DNA of 64,000 nucleotides from Acholoe squamosa (GCA_949317995.1 OX439036.1:5932356-5996355), one strand, 5' to 3'; positions 30,290 through 43,080 are shown, counted from the first letter of the stretch. Made by a program: numbers and translations. The notes: generated from the letters alone by a model not told the origin.

Positions 30290-33217
30290 ATGAAGGTGTT
30301 CATTTTTCTGGCTCTATTGGCAGTAGCTACTGCATCTTATGGAACCAGTCATACACAGGCTCCTGGTCCAACGGAAGCTGACCAACCTGCCGGTCCTACC
30401 CCTCTCGATCAACCAGCAGGACCAGCGTAAGTAGAGAATTTACCTTTATTTCGTGTTGGAGGCACTGGACATCCCATGGACTTGACTAGGGAACTCCGTA
30501 TCTCACATCCCCAGTGAGATAACCCTTACAAGTCTGTATCTCGTGGCCACTAATAGCACCCCAAATGGTCCTAAAACAGATATATTATCATCTTTTTATA
30601 TCATCGTAGATAATTTCGTAGAACATTTCTGACTAAGATAACAAGACATAAATAAAAAGGTCCACTCGTGTTGGGTCTGACTTTGCCTCATGAGATCCAA
30701 CACTCGTCAACTTTTGTCTCGTGAACTCATAAGTTAGACCCAACTTTAATGAACCTCTGCCTATTTCTTGCTAATGTTCGGCTTGAATAACACTCATAAT
30801 AGGAGGATGGAAGTTAAACTCCTCATAGATTCTACATTCGTGCATCATTACAACTAAGGAGTATGTCCTCTATCATTGAAACAATGGGTTAGCAATTGGA
30901 GGTTAAAGGAAAAGACCACCTTTTTTTATGTTGACTTTTTTTGGCAGTATTTGTGTTGAAGAAAAAGGAATCCGACATGTTTTGTGACATATGTCTTGTC
31001 ATAAGGACAGGGAGTAGGCTTGTTGTGCATTATATGAAGCCACAATTGGGCAGAATTTATTGCATGGTACTGCACAGCAATGGTCGTCTTAAATTAGTGA
31101 GGAGTTTGATTCCAGAACGCAATAAATCCATTTTGATTTTTTTTTGGATAATGAGGCATTTATCATTACCAGTGAATGATAAGGGGATGATAAACAAACA
31201 TCCCCGAAATTCTTTTGATATTGCATCATCTGTCATATATAGAATAAATGATTTAATTCCGTTTCTTTTTTCTAAATCCCTTAACTATTTTGTTCAACAA
31301 TGTAATAGGGTTCCACAAAGCCTCTATTCTTACATCCCTATAATAACCAAGAAAGGTGGTTTTCTGTTCTATCTTTAAAAATGAAGCAAGTCATCGTGGT
31401 CTTTCCCTTTAAGAGAAATGCATGCATTTGACACAGTAAATCACTCACTGCTAAAAATGGAGCTCAAAAGGTCAGGAATATCTGGCAACTCAATAGCCTG
31501 GTTTGAGTTATATCTTAAGGATAGAAAACAAAAATGTGTAATCAATGGGTGCATTTCAGCTGAAGTGGATGTGGAATGTGGGGTGCCCCAGGGCTCAGTC
31601 CTGGGGCACCTGCTATTCCTGATCTATATACACAGCGTATTAGAAACCATTAAACACTCAAAGTGTCTGATGTATGCAGACCACATTGTCCTATATATAA
31701 CTGGACAAAATGTTGCACAAATGACAATGTTGATGCAAGAAGACCTAAATGAGGTCTTCCTTTGGTGCTGCAGCTGAAAGTTAACTGTTAACTCTGAAAA
31801 AACCTGTGGAGTCACTCAGTACATAAAGACCCAATGGCACGTGATCATACACTTACACTTGATGGTATGAAACTTGACATTGTCAAGAAATTCAACAATC
31901 TTGGTATAGTAATTGACACCTTCAAGAGGTTTTGTGATAATAAAGTACAAAGTGTACAAAATAAAGTATACCACTTGCGAAAATTGACACCCATGGTGGA
32001 TGAAAACATCTCCATCAGGTTATACAAACAATTGATCATGCCAATTAGTGAATATGGATCCGTCTTTATTGACAGTGACCCTCACAGTTCGGTTAAGAAA
32101 CTGCAGACACTTCAAAATCAATGTCTGAGAGTCAGCTGGGGCATATCCAACCCAATGGATATTTCTCGGCGCACCTTCAGGAAATGTGAGTTTCTTAGTA
32201 CTAGAAGGACTGTGCAATCACTTAGCCTGATGCACCGACTGTCTCATGACCAGGATCTGGTCATGATCCCTCAAAGAAATCTGCACAGTAACTCAAGTGT
32301 TCAGTTTAAAATAAGCGGAGCCAAAACTAAGAAATTTGAGAAAAGCCCCATGTATAGGGGGAATGAAATTTGGAAAAATCTGTGCCATGAGACACAGAGA
32401 ATGGAACGTACAAAAACATTCTTAAGTATATGCAAATTGTTATTCCAGCAGTGACTTCATTGTTGGTAATATTAGCCTGGCTAGAATAGTAGAGCATGTT
32501 CTCTTGATGATTCGGTAGTGATTGCATTACCGAAATCATGATATGGAACCCATCGGTGTGGTAGTGAATGTATTACCAAGTGAGTTAACCTCTAGTACAG
32601 ACATGCTGCCTACACACAATACACTGCATATATGATGCTCATGAACCTATTAGCCCTATGAATACTACACCGATTCTATTTCTCACTCTGTAATGATTCA
32701 ATTGCTTATCATTTAAACAGTGCTATGATTGTTTAAGCCAATAAAAATTGTCAAACTCAAAACTCAATTGTCAAACTCATGCACGATTTTTCTTTCCAAA
32801 ACTTCTTATTCCCTCATGCTGAGCCCAGACCTTTCTCAAAATCCTGGATCTGCCCCTGATCCTGGATCCGCCCTGAATAGTTAAATCGCTTTTGCATTTG
32901 TTTATTTTTTTCTCAGTGAGGATGCCACCAATGCTGCTAATGCTAGGAGGCAGCACGAGGTAAACTACCAGGCCCTTCACTATGGTGCGGGAGTTGGCAC
33001 TGCTCCTTACTATGGTGTTCCTGGCGCTGACCTGAAGGGAGTCCACAATGACGGATACAACAGCCGCCCCTACGGAGACCATGGTGGATACCATGGTGGA
33101 TACAATGGTCACCAGGGTGGATATGCCCAGCACGGTGGATATGCTCACTATGGCTATGGCGCCCATCACGCCGGGTACCATGGGGGCTATACTGGATATA
33201 CTGGGGTCCACCACTGA
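30290..33217 (+). CDS. Secreted Gly/Tyr/His-rich protein, left copy, two exons
   Basis: Exon 1 is 30290-30426 and exon 2 is 32917-33217. The intron has GTAAGT at its start and TTCTCAG at its end, and an Ala codon is split across the join. The 145-residue product has a signal peptide (MKVFIFLALLAVATAS) and a Pro/Ala-rich stretch with repeated DQPAGP. A short charged segment (EDATNAANARRQHE) follows, then a C-terminal half of GGY/GGYH/HYGYG repeats. The composition resembles extracellular structural proteins such as shell-matrix, cuticle, byssus or cement proteins. No specific family is recognised. The intron holds a dead LINE. This copy lacks the 3'UTR and AATAAA present downstream of the other copy. 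Confidence 0.85.
31415..32778 (+). mobile_element. LINE fragment, 5'-truncated, inactive (left intron)
   Basis: The reverse-transcriptase palm is recognisable: AFDTVNHSLL, then DRKQKCVINGC, GVPQGSVLG and MYADHIVLY. The usual YADD has become YADH. After a short interruption the frame continues as a thumb and C-terminal domain (FNNLGIVIDTFKRFCDNKVQ, then LYKQLIMPISEYGSVF and LQNQCLRVSWG) to a stop at 32454. The 3' part ends with an AATAAA and a short repeated ttgtcaaactca tail. The features fit the Jockey/CR1/L2 side of the LINEs. The upstream two thirds are missing. It was present before the segmental duplication. Confidence 0.8.
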
Positions 33218-33867
33218 GTTTTATGTGCATTGGGGCCTGTAGGCACTCATAATCATAGAAAGAGCTTCAGAACTTTCACAGTAGGTAGATGAAGGTCAAG
33301 AGATGCTAAAACAAAAGAAAACTCAATTTGGTCAGAAGGTCAGGTACAAACGTGTTGCACTGACACATGGTTAAGAATGTTGTCTAGATGCTGATTGATG
33401 AGAAACTCCAGATGTCATATTGTGATAGCGGACATACTCACTTTAAAAGGCATGCCTTGTCATGTTGGATATTACAGTAGCACTACCATAAAAAAAGCAT
33501 ATAAGGCTTGTCTTATATACAACGATTTGCACCTTATAAGTCTTAGAAATACCTCCTCAGTCTTACAGAGTGGCACAGGGGGGGTGGGGTGCTTTAGGCT
33601 AATTTTGAACATCATTAAATTTTGATTAGAACATGAGTCATGTCGTCTTAATTTTTATGACATATCCAAAAATTTTATATGGTAAATAAATATGCGAGGC
33701 GCATCTTATCGGCGAGTTTTTATGGTCCTGTAATATGATGATAAATAGGAACAAGAGACAATGTTTTCTTATGAATGATTAGTTTAATGACGTCATTAAT
33801 GTTTACACAGGTACCTCATTGTTGTTACATATGGTATGCATGACATACACGTCTAAATACAGGTCAA

Positions 33868-34083
33868 TTAACCCTTTAAGACCACTATCATCATGATGCA
33901 TGAATAACTCACCAGGGCTGCATTCATGCATCATGGTGACCCTGCAGGGTTGATACAGTCCTGGAAGGTCAGCATGATGCACCAATGAAGTGCTTGGGAG
34001 CAGACTCACCACCACTTTATTGGTGCATCATGACGACATATTGTCATGATGCACTCCTGCACCAGTGGTCTTTAAAGGGTTAA
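33868..34083. mobile_element. Palindromic TTAA-flanked MITE, shortened copy
   Basis: Ends ttaaccctttaag and ctttaaagggttaa. The inside is an imperfect palindrome made of gcatcatg and accagggctgc/agtgcttggg blocks. The right duplicate (40366-40627) has a longer version. Confidence 0.8.
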
Positions 34084-34162
34084 CAATGCATCTAATATAT
34101 CCCAAGCAGTATGTAGATAGGAACAATACTATATACTCATTTACAAGTTAACCATTGATAGG

Positions 34163-35707
34163 CTGGGTGGTGAGTCTTAGGGTGACAGTATCAGCTTTGT
34201 ATAGCTCTTACAGTGTCTTATTTCGGATATGTTAAATGCTTATGGAATTTCTACTCATGGTGTAGCTACCTGACCATACATAATTATAGGAAATGACTGT
34301 CTACAGCTTACCAGCCACTGCCATACTAACTACAATTTACAAGCTAAAGTCAGCACTGGGGCAATTATAGGACAATTATTGATTCAGCCCTATAGACTTC
34401 AGCCATGTGTACAGTGCATGTGTTTAGATACCTAGGGATAATGCATATTCAAAGTAGCGATGTGGATTGGGTGGGTTGTGTAAACACAGGGGAGACTGGG
34501 GACTTTGCTGATTGTCAGACCCTGTATATACTACTAGAGGGGACTACACTGAGCATGTGGTTGAGACTAGTTTTCCACCCTTGTTGATTACGGAGGTGAG
34601 GGGTTACTTTGGCAAAGTGGGGCAGTTATATTATGATTCAAATTATTATAGGACCCCTTTATAGATGGACCTGGCGCCTTTATCAAAACAGGAATATGAG
34701 TTGTGACTTCTTAGCTACTCCATGTACATCTAGTGGAATCAGAATAACCGCCAGTTGTTATTCTATAACCCCCAGTTGTTATTCTAAATCCATAAATTAA
34801 ATTCATTCGCAAACGACGCCCGAAGATGACTGATCCTTGTAAATGATTCCAAATCAATTGAATTTAGCCATCCAATTCCAGGAATTTAGCCATCTAATTT
34901 CAGGGATTTAGCCATCCCATTTCAGGAATTTAGCCTTCCAATTTCAGGAGAAGGCCTTTCTACTACTACACACACAAGATATGAATAAATGAATGAATAA
35001 ATAGATAAATGAATAAATAAATGAATTTATAAATAAACAAATAAGAAATTGAAATAAGTCCTGAGAATTTATGTGTAGTAGGGCTCCATCTATACAACTG
35101 CTTAATATCCACTGAACACTGGACCACTGTACTTGTATGGCATTAAACATGTGTATACATAGTTATTACAATAAGCCCCAGGTGGCAGGACAGTGGTACT
35201 CACACAGCCAAGGAAGCTCTGTGAAAATAAAGACGGATCTCCGGCATCTTTGGGATGAGGATTCCGTCCTTATTTCAATGACATTTTATTTTTACAGTGC
35301 ATTGTGCTTATACCAGTACATTATATCATGGCCTAGTTGTTGTACGTAGCAAGCATTAAGACCACCAATAGACAATAACAACTGTCTCAAATAGATTTCT
35401 AGTGACAAGAACACTGTAGAAAATAACTGTTGAATCTATCAGGGATCCTCATAAAATTGAAGAGTGGACCACTGTCATTGTATAGCATTAAACCTGCTTT
35501 TTTACCAGAAGCTCCAGATGGCAGTACAGTGCATAAATGTGCAAAGAATCTCTCTGAAAATAATAATTCAAATCTTGCAACTTTGGGATGACAATTGGGT
35601 TGTTATTTTGACAATTCTTTTACAAGGTAGTTTACGTGGTGCAGTTCTACAAAGATAACTGACACATATGTCATTTTAATTGTGATAGGTGTTAGCTACT
35701 GTTTTTT
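34163..35707. other. Spacer between the two gene copies
   Basis: No gene recognised. It holds a 25-bp minisatellite of four units (34855-34947, atttagccatccaatttcag type) and an (AATG/AATA)n microsatellite at 34978-35045. The remaining sequence is unremarkable. Confidence 0.7.
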
Positions 35708-35844
35708 ATTGTGTGCCCTTAGGGGATTGAAATCATAATAGCAAGTTACACTTTCAAGTACTAGCATGAAATTCAATTGTTCTCTTGACTTCCTTTGTGT
35801 GAACGTGTGTGTTGATCACCTCACGTGTGGTTTTCATAGGGGAC

Positions 35845-35859
35845 ATATATATATATATA
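35845..35859 (+). promoter_or_regulatory. TATA box, right secreted-protein gene
   Basis: TATA run about 80 bases before the start codon, one TA unit longer than in the left copy. Confidence 0.55.
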
Positions 35860-35936
35860 GGTATCTGGATGTCCATCAAACATTTGAAAATCATTCATTT
35901 GCCAATCACGACAGACAAATACCAGTGGCAAATATC

Positions 35937-38900
35937 ATGAAGGTGTTCATTTTTCTGGCTCTATTGGCAGTAGCTACTGCATCTTATGGAACCAGTCATA
36001 CACAGGCTCCTGGTCCAACGGAAGCTGACCAACCTGCCGGTCCTACCCCTCTCGATCAACCAGCAGGACCAGCGTAAGTAGAGAATTTACCTTTATTTCG
36101 TGTTGGAGGCACTGGACATCCCATGGACTTGACTAGGGAACTCCGTATCTCACATCCCCAGTGAGATAACCCTTACAATTCTGTATCGCGTGGCCACTAA
36201 TAGCACCCCAAATGGTCCTAAAACAGATATATTATCATCTTTTTATATCATCGTAGATAATTTCGTAGAACATTTCTGACTAAGATAACAAGACATAAAT
36301 AAAAAGGTCCACTCGTGTTGGGTCTGACTTTGCCTCATGAGATCCAACACTCGTCAACTTTTGTCTCGTGAACTCATGAGTTAGACCCAACATTAATGAA
36401 CCTCTGTCTATTTCTTGCTAATGTTCGGCTTGAATAACACTCATAATAGGAGGATGGAAGTTAAACTCCTCATAGATTCTACATTCGTGCATCATTACAA
36501 CTAAGGAGTATGTCCTCTATCATTGAAACAATGGGTTAGCAATTGGAGGTTAAAGGAAAAGACCACCCTTTTTTATGTTGACTTTTTTTGGCAGTATTTG
36601 TGTTGAAGAAAAAGGAATCCGACATGTTTTGTGACATATGTCTTGTCATAAGGACAGGGAGTAGGCTTGTTGTGCATTATATGAAGCCACAATTGGGCAG
36701 AATTTATTGCATGGTACTGCACAGCAATGGTCGTCTTAAATTAGTGAGGAGTTTGATTCCAGAACGCAATAAATCCATTTTGATTTTTTTTTGGATAATG
36801 AGGCATTTATCATTACCAGTGAATGATAAGGGGATGATAAACAAACATCCCTGAAATTCTTTTGATATTGCATCATCTGTCATATATAGAATAAATGATT
36901 TAATTCCGTTTTTTTTTTCTAAATCCCTTAACTATTTTGTTCCACAATGTAATAGGATTCCACAAAGCCTCTATTCTTAAATCCCTATAATAACCAAGAA
37001 AGGTGGTTTTCTGTTCTATCTTTAAAAATGAAGCAAGTCGCCGTGGTCTTTCCCTTTAAGCGAAATGCATGCATTTGACACAGTAAATCACTCACTGCTA
37101 AAAATGGAGCTCAAAAGGTCAGGAATATCTGGCAACTCAATGGCCTGGTTTGAGTTATATCTTAAGGATAGAAAACAAAAATGTGTAGTCAATGGGTGCA
37201 TTTCAGCTGAAGTGGATGTGGAATGTGGGGTGCCCCAGGGCTCAGTCCTGGGGCCCCTGCTATTCCTGATCTATATACACAGCATATTAGAAACCATTAA
37301 ACACTCAAAGTGTCTGATGTATGCAGACCACATTGTCCTATATATAACTGGACAAAATGTTGCACAAATGACAATGTTGATGCAAGAAGACCTAAATGAG
37401 GTCTTCATTTGGTGCTGCAGCTGAAAGTTAACTGTTAACTCTCAAAAAACCTGTGGAGTCACTCAGTACATAAAGACCCAATGGCACGTGATCATACACT
37501 TGTACTTGATGGTATGAAACTTGACATTGTCAAGGAATTCAACAATCTTGGTATAGTAATTGACACCTTCAAGAGGTTTTGTGATAATAAAGTACAAAGT
37601 GTACAAAATAAAGTATACCACTTGCGAAAATTGAGACCCATGGTGGATAAAAACATCTCCATCAGGTTATACAAACAAATGATCATGCCAATTAGTGAAT
37701 ATGGATCCGTCTTTATTGACAGTGACCCTCACAGTTCGGTTAAGAAAAATGCAGACACTTCAAAATCAATGTCTGAGAGTCAGCTGGGGCATATCCAACC
37801 CAATGGATATTTCTCGGCGCACCTTCAGGAAATGTGAGTTTCTTAGTACTAGAAGGACTGTGCAATCACTTAGCTTGATGCACCGACTGTCTCATGACCA
37901 GGATCTGGTCATGATCCCTCAAAGAAATCTGCACAGTAACTCAAGTGTTCAGTTTAAAATAAGCGGAGCCAAAACTAAGAAATTTGAGAAAAGCCCCATG
38001 TATAGGGGGAATGAAATTTGGAAAAATCTGTGCCATGAGACACAGAGAATGGAACGTACAAAAACATTCTTAAGTATATGCAAATTGTTATTCCGGCAGT
38101 GACTTCATTGTTGGTAATATTAGTCTGGCTAGAATAGTAGAGCATGTTCTCTTGATGATTCGGTCGGGCTTCCCTAGCCCACTTAAAAGGGTCTATATCT
38201 CTTCTTTCCTATCCCCTCAGGATGTGTGTGGTGCACATATGCGCAGGCACTGACACATTCCTCTGTTAAATTTATCAACCTGTGAAGCATGGGATAGCCA
38301 CTTAGTGCTGCTAAAGTGCTGTAAAACACAAATCAATCAATCAATTGATGATTCGGTAGTGATTGCATTACCGAAATCATGATATGGAACCCATCGGTGT
38401 GGTAGTGAATGTATTACCAAGTGAGTTAACCTCTAGTACAGACATGCTGCCTACACACAATACACTGCATATATGATGCTCATGAACTTATTGGCCCTAT
38501 GAATACTACACCGATTCTATTTCTCACTCTGTAATGATTCAATTGCTTATCATTTAAACATTGCTATGATTGTTTAGCCAATAAAAATTGTCAAACTCAA
38601 AACTCAATTGTCAAACTCATGCACGATTTCTCTTTCAAAAAGTTCTTATTCCCTCATGCTGAGCCCAGACCTTTCTCAAAATCCTGGATCTGCCCCTGAT
38701 CCTGGATCCGCCCTGAATAGATAAATCGCTTTTGCATTTGTTTCTTTTTTTCTCAGTGAGGATGCCACCAATGCTGCTAATGCTAGGAGGCAGCACGAGG
38801 TAAACTACCAGGCCCTTCACTATGGTGCGGGGGTTGGCACTGCTCCTTACTATGGTGTTCCTGGCACTGACCTGAAGGGAGTCCACAATGACGGATACAA

Positions 38901-39057
38901 CAGCCGCCCCTACGGAGACCATGGTGGATACCATGGTGGATACAATGGTCACCAGGGTGGATATGCCCAGCACGGTGGATATGCTCACTATGGCTATGGC
39001 GCCCATCACGCCGGGTACCATGGGGGCTATACCGGATATACTGGGGTCCACCACTGA
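35937..39057 (+). CDS. Secreted Gly/Tyr/His-rich protein, right copy, two exons
   Basis: Exon 1 is 35937-36073 and exon 2 is 38757-39057, with the same splice sites and phase as the left copy. The 145-residue product differs from it by one visible change (Ala to Thr in GVPGADLKG, giving GVPGTDLKG). The signal peptide, DQPAGP repeats and Gly/Tyr/His-rich tail are intact. An AATAAA at 39129-39134, about 70 bases past the stop, gives it a plausible 3' end. The intron contains the same LINE plus a younger SINE. It is probably the better-supported active copy. Confidence 0.87.
37061..38621 (+). mobile_element. LINE fragment, inactive (right intron)
   Basis: Duplicate of the left-intron LINE, with the same YADH change and the same truncation. 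This copy also has a frameshift in the C-terminal part near 37745, where a run of A is longer than in the left copy. A SINE is inserted in its 3' region at 38165-38344. Confidence 0.8.
38165..38344 (+). mobile_element. SINE with 13-bp target-site duplication
   Basis: The insert is flanked by ttgatgattcggt at 38152-38164 and 38345-38357. The left gene copy has the empty site (one ttgatgattcggt). The head begins cgggcttccctagcccactt and runs to cacattcctctgt. The 3' part ends gtgctgtaaaacac followed by a short (aatc)n tail, which defines plus-strand orientation. Confidence 0.92.
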
Positions 39058-39128
39058 GTTTTATGTTTTGTCAATTTACCTAATTGCATACTTCTTGGTA
39101 CATGTATGATTATGCACTGATTAAGCAA

Positions 39129-39134
39129 AATAAA
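39129..39134 (+). terminator. Poly(A) signal of the right secreted-protein gene
   Basis: AATAAA in gcaaaataaagtttc, about 70 bases after the stop codon. The segment 39067-39735 that contains it is absent from the left copy. Confidence 0.7.
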
Positions 39135-40365
39135 GTTTCTTTGATGAACATTCTTTTGGACATTATTAGATGTTTCCTCTCATAAAGCTATACTCATTTC
39201 ATTGAAATTTGTTATGCGTTAAAAGGAAAAAAATTAACTTATTATCTCTAAAACCCAAAAACCTATTTAATTAGAGGATAATCAGAATTTCCCAATTGTA
39301 CCTATATGTGGTGTTTACAGTATGAGCCCAAAAAGACCACTGTGTTTCATAAAGCAGGGCAGGGATTTGCAATAGATATGAAAAGATGACACTAGGAACC
39401 TTCAAAGTGTCCAAAAAGATGAATGAAACTATTGGCTAGTCTGAGGGCTTTCAGTAGTGCTTAATACACATTGGAAATAAGAACTGACTATTCATCCACA
39501 GCACACAGGCTCCCTCTATAGGAAATCAGACACAGCTGATTAATTACTAGGACAGGACCGAATACAGGACATGGGTTTGTTTTTCTTCTTTCTTTTTTTT
39601 TTGGAGAAGAAATATTTCATATCGTCGCCTCAGTGCAACTTGTATGGTTGTTTGTGCATATTTCAAATTTTGCAGGAGAGGTAAAAAAAAGGGGTTGCAG
39701 TTACTATAGCATGAAGGGGATACAACCTTCTTACATTGGGGCCTGTAGGCACACATAATCATACACAGAGCTTTAGAACTTTCACAGTAGGTAGATGAAG
39801 GTCAATAGATGCTAAAACAAAAGAAAACTCAATTTTGTCAGAAGGTCAGGTACAAACGTGTTGCACTGACACACGGTTAAGAATGTTGTCTAGATGCTGA
39901 TTGATGAGAAACTCCAGATGTCATATTGTGATAGCGGACATACTCACTTTAAAAGGCATGCCTTGTCATGTTGGATATTACAGTAGCACTACCATAAAAA
40001 AAGCATATAAGGCTTGTCTTATATACAACGATTTGCACCTTATACGTCTTAGAAATACCTCCTCAGTCTTACAGAGTGGCACAGGGGGTGTGGGGTGCTT
40101 CAGGCTAATTTTGTACATCATTAAATTTTGATTAGAACATGAGTCATAATTTTTATGACATATCCAAAAACTTTATACGGTAAATAAATATGTGAGGCGC
40201 ATCTTATCGGCGAGTTTTTATGGTCCTGTCATATGATGATAAATAGGAACAAGAGACAATGTTTTCTTATGAATGATTAGTTTAATGACGTCATTAATGT
40301 TTACACAGGTACCTCATTGTTGTTACATATGGTATGCATGACGTACACGTCTAAATACAGGTCAA

Positions 40366-40627
40366 TTAACCCTTTAAGGACCACTGGTGCATTAAATCAA
40401 TGCATCATGCCTATTGGTCATCATGATGCATTAATGCAGCCCTGGTGAATAACTCACCAGGGCTGCATTCATGCATCATGCTGACCCTGCGGGGTTGATA
40501 CAGTCCTGGAGGGTCAGCATGATGCACCAATGACGTGCTTGGGAGCAGACTCACCAGCACTTCATTGGTGCATCATGACGACATATAGTCATGATGCACT
40601 CCTGCATCAGCGGTCTTTAAAGGCTTA
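40366..40627. mobile_element. Palindromic TTAA-flanked MITE
   Basis: Left end ttaaccctttaaggacc, right end ggtctttaaaggcttaa. The interior is a near-complete palindrome (gcagccctggtgaataactc / caccagggctgcattcatgc). Confidence 0.85.
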
Positions 40628-40692
40628 AAAATGCATCTAATATATCCCAAGCAGTATGTAGATAGGAACAATACTATATACTCATTTACAAG

Positions 40693-40931
40693 TTAACCCT
40701 TGATAGCTGATGGTGTATTAATGCATCATGCCCATTGGTCGTCATGATGTATGAGTGCAGCCCTGGTGAGCAACTCGCCAGGGCTACATTCATACATAGT
40801 GACGTCCCCACGAGGCTTAAATACACTGCCGGAGGGTCGGCATGATGCACAAATGAAGCACCTCATTTGTGTATCATGACGATACTAATGGGCATGATGC
40901 ACTGATGCATTTGCGTTCCTTAAAGGGTTAA
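40693..40931. mobile_element. Palindromic TTAA-flanked MITE
   Basis: Left end ttaacccttgatagctgatg, right end ccttaaagggttaa, with the same interior blocks. It lies only about 65 bases after the previous copy. Confidence 0.8.
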
Positions 40932-41229
40932 GGTTATCTCTCAAGTAATCCTTTTTTCAGCAGACATGTATGTACGTAGAAAATGACCTTTCATCTTCTT
41001 CTATAGGAACCTCATTTTCACATCTACTAATAATACATTAAAGGTTCATATTATGTACCAATACATAACTCATAGAACAGAAATATTGGCATTTGAACAT
41101 AAATCTATAATCTAAACCTAATAAACTTTGAAAGAAATGGAGTAGAACGAGATATAAACTGTCAACTTAGACTTCAACTAAAGTAATTTGTTTACAATAC
41201 TGACCTGAAGTTTTGGTGATGTTAGCTTG

Positions 41230-41497
41230 ATGCCTTTATGTATCATGTACCTCTGTTTTAAGTTTAACGCACAATTGCCTTTAGTCGCTATGATGCAAGA
41301 ATGCAGTCTGGGCGAGTAACTCACTAAGGACAGATTCAAGCATCATGCCAACCCTTATGTGCTGATACACTCATTTATAAAGGGATGGCATGATGCATCA
41401 ATGCAGCACTGGTGAGATACCCTCCACTGCTTCATTGGTGCATCGTGACGACAAATGTGCATGAATTTTGGGGCATGATGCACACCCTTAAGGGTTA
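41230..41497. mobile_element. Degenerate palindromic MITE
   Basis: Right end cacacccttaagggttaa. The interior carries gatgcaagaatgcagt and gcatcatgcc blocks. The left end is worn. Confidence 0.6.
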
Positions 41498-41654
41498 ATC
41501 AATTGGGCTCCTTTTTCCTTATATCCTTACTAGTGACACATACATATCTGAAAATGTTAGGACCAAAGAATAAACACAAAATAAATAAAATAGTACATTT
41601 ATGATGAATGTGGAGGGCTGTTTAGATACCTGCCATCGTCATGTAGGCTAGTGA

Positions 41655-42196
41655 TCCTTTAAGGGCCGATAATGCATTAGTGCATCATGCCCAATCACTG
41701 TCATGATGCACCAATAAAGTGCTGAGAGTCTCCCCATTGGAGCATCATGCCGACCCTCCGGGACTGTATCAACCACAGTAGGGTTGGCATGACGCACAAG
41801 TGTAGCGCTGGGGAGTTACTCACCAAGGCTACATTCAATCTGACCAATGGGCATGATGCACCAATGCAGTGCTGGTGAGTCAACATGCCAGCACTGCATT
41901 TGTGTATCATGTGGATCCTTCACAAGAGTATCCCATGCACCAAAGCCAGGCTGCTGATGCAGGAGTGCATCATGCTCATTGGTCGTCATGATGCACCAAT
42001 GAAGTGCTGGTGAGACTGCTCGCCAGCGCGTCATTGGAGCACCATGCCGACCCTCCAGGAGTATATGTATCAACCCTGTAGAGTCATCATGATGCACCAA
42101 TGAAGTGCTAGTGAGCAGTCTCGCCAGCACTTCATTGGTGCATCATGGCGACCAATGGCCATGATGCACTCCTGCATCAGGGCCTTTAAAGGGTTA
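41655..42196. mobile_element. Compound palindromic MITE, internally duplicated
   Basis: Left end tcctttaagggccgataatg, right end gggcctttaaagggtta. The interior is about twice the usual length, with repeated cattggtcgtcatgatgcac / gtgcatcatg blocks, as from one copy inserted in or duplicated within another. Confidence 0.65.
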
Positions 42197-43080
42197 GCCT
42201 AAAGATTCACACTGGTATGAAATCAGGATTATTTCTTATCATCTTTATATCCATGGTAAATGTAAATCTATCAGAAACACCAGGGATGATATCGCCTTTG
42301 CAGAGTTCTTGAACGCAAACATTTCTACAAGGTCAGCAATGTATAGGTATACAGATATAAGCCCCGTTATCTGTAGATAGTAATACATGTGGAGCATTAG
42401 AGTATGTTATGTTCCTATGATATATCGATAAGTGGAAGGCAAATCCTGCCTCTGATATCCCTGGCCTGTAAGAAATTTACATATATGGTACATATAGCTT
42501 ATTAAATGATTCCCTCTGTACAAGGCTGGTATCTGACAGCTAGTTTTCTTGTCCACCAATGGCTCAGTATTTAAGTTGTTCCTACTTTTTTTTAGAAATA
42601 ATGTATTTTTCCTTTGGAGCCACCTTTTCGCAAAAATACAAACATTGTAGAGTAGATGATATCAGTTTCTCTATAGAATACTTCATACCATGTACTTTAA
42701 TGATTACATCGGATGCGTATGGCATTATAAATGGTGAATAAAGCCAACTATGATTAACCAAGTCATCAATATACAGAGAAATGTAGACGCTTACTTTTGT
42801 AACCATAGAACTGAAGGGAATATCAACAGATTCTTTAGTCCCAGTAGATTAAACAGGTATGCTTTATTCAGGAATGCAAGTTTATGAGATAATCTCCCAG
42901 ATATATAAAGATAACACATATAACATGTCTCTTATTGATACATTCGAGACGGTGGAACCGGGATATAGAACCACGCGTAGTAATATAGTACTGGAATGTA
43001 GTTCCCTCTAGTGCCATTTAGTAGAACTAGAATACAGTTGACAAATTTGTGCAGCTGGGCCTACATGTACTTAAGGTGAG
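42197..43080. other. No gene recognised
   Basis: Single-copy-looking A+T-rich sequence without splice-supported coding potential. Confidence 0.5.

Larger units (their letters stand above)
30063..34162. repeat. Segmental duplication, left copy
   Basis: Matches 35708-40705 throughout in the same order, from attgtgtgccctta to the ttacaagttaacc segment. Relative to the right copy it lacks about 670 bases after the gene, the SINE, and about 60 bases inside the palindromic transposon at its right end. Confidence 0.92.
35708..40705. repeat. Segmental duplication, right copy
   Basis: Right copy of 30063-34162. It retains the 3'UTR segment and carries an additional SINE with clean target-site duplications. 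Confidence 0.92.

Noticed and set aside
30941-31378. 145-codon plus-strand frame in the intron (also shortened at 36588)
   Set aside because: No recognisable domain. It is shorter in the sister copy and lies in intronic sequence beside a dead LINE.
32777-33214. 145-codon minus-strand frame, and a second frame antisense to exon 2
   Set aside because: Mirrors of the Gly/Tyr-rich exon, whose repetitive codons keep other frames open.
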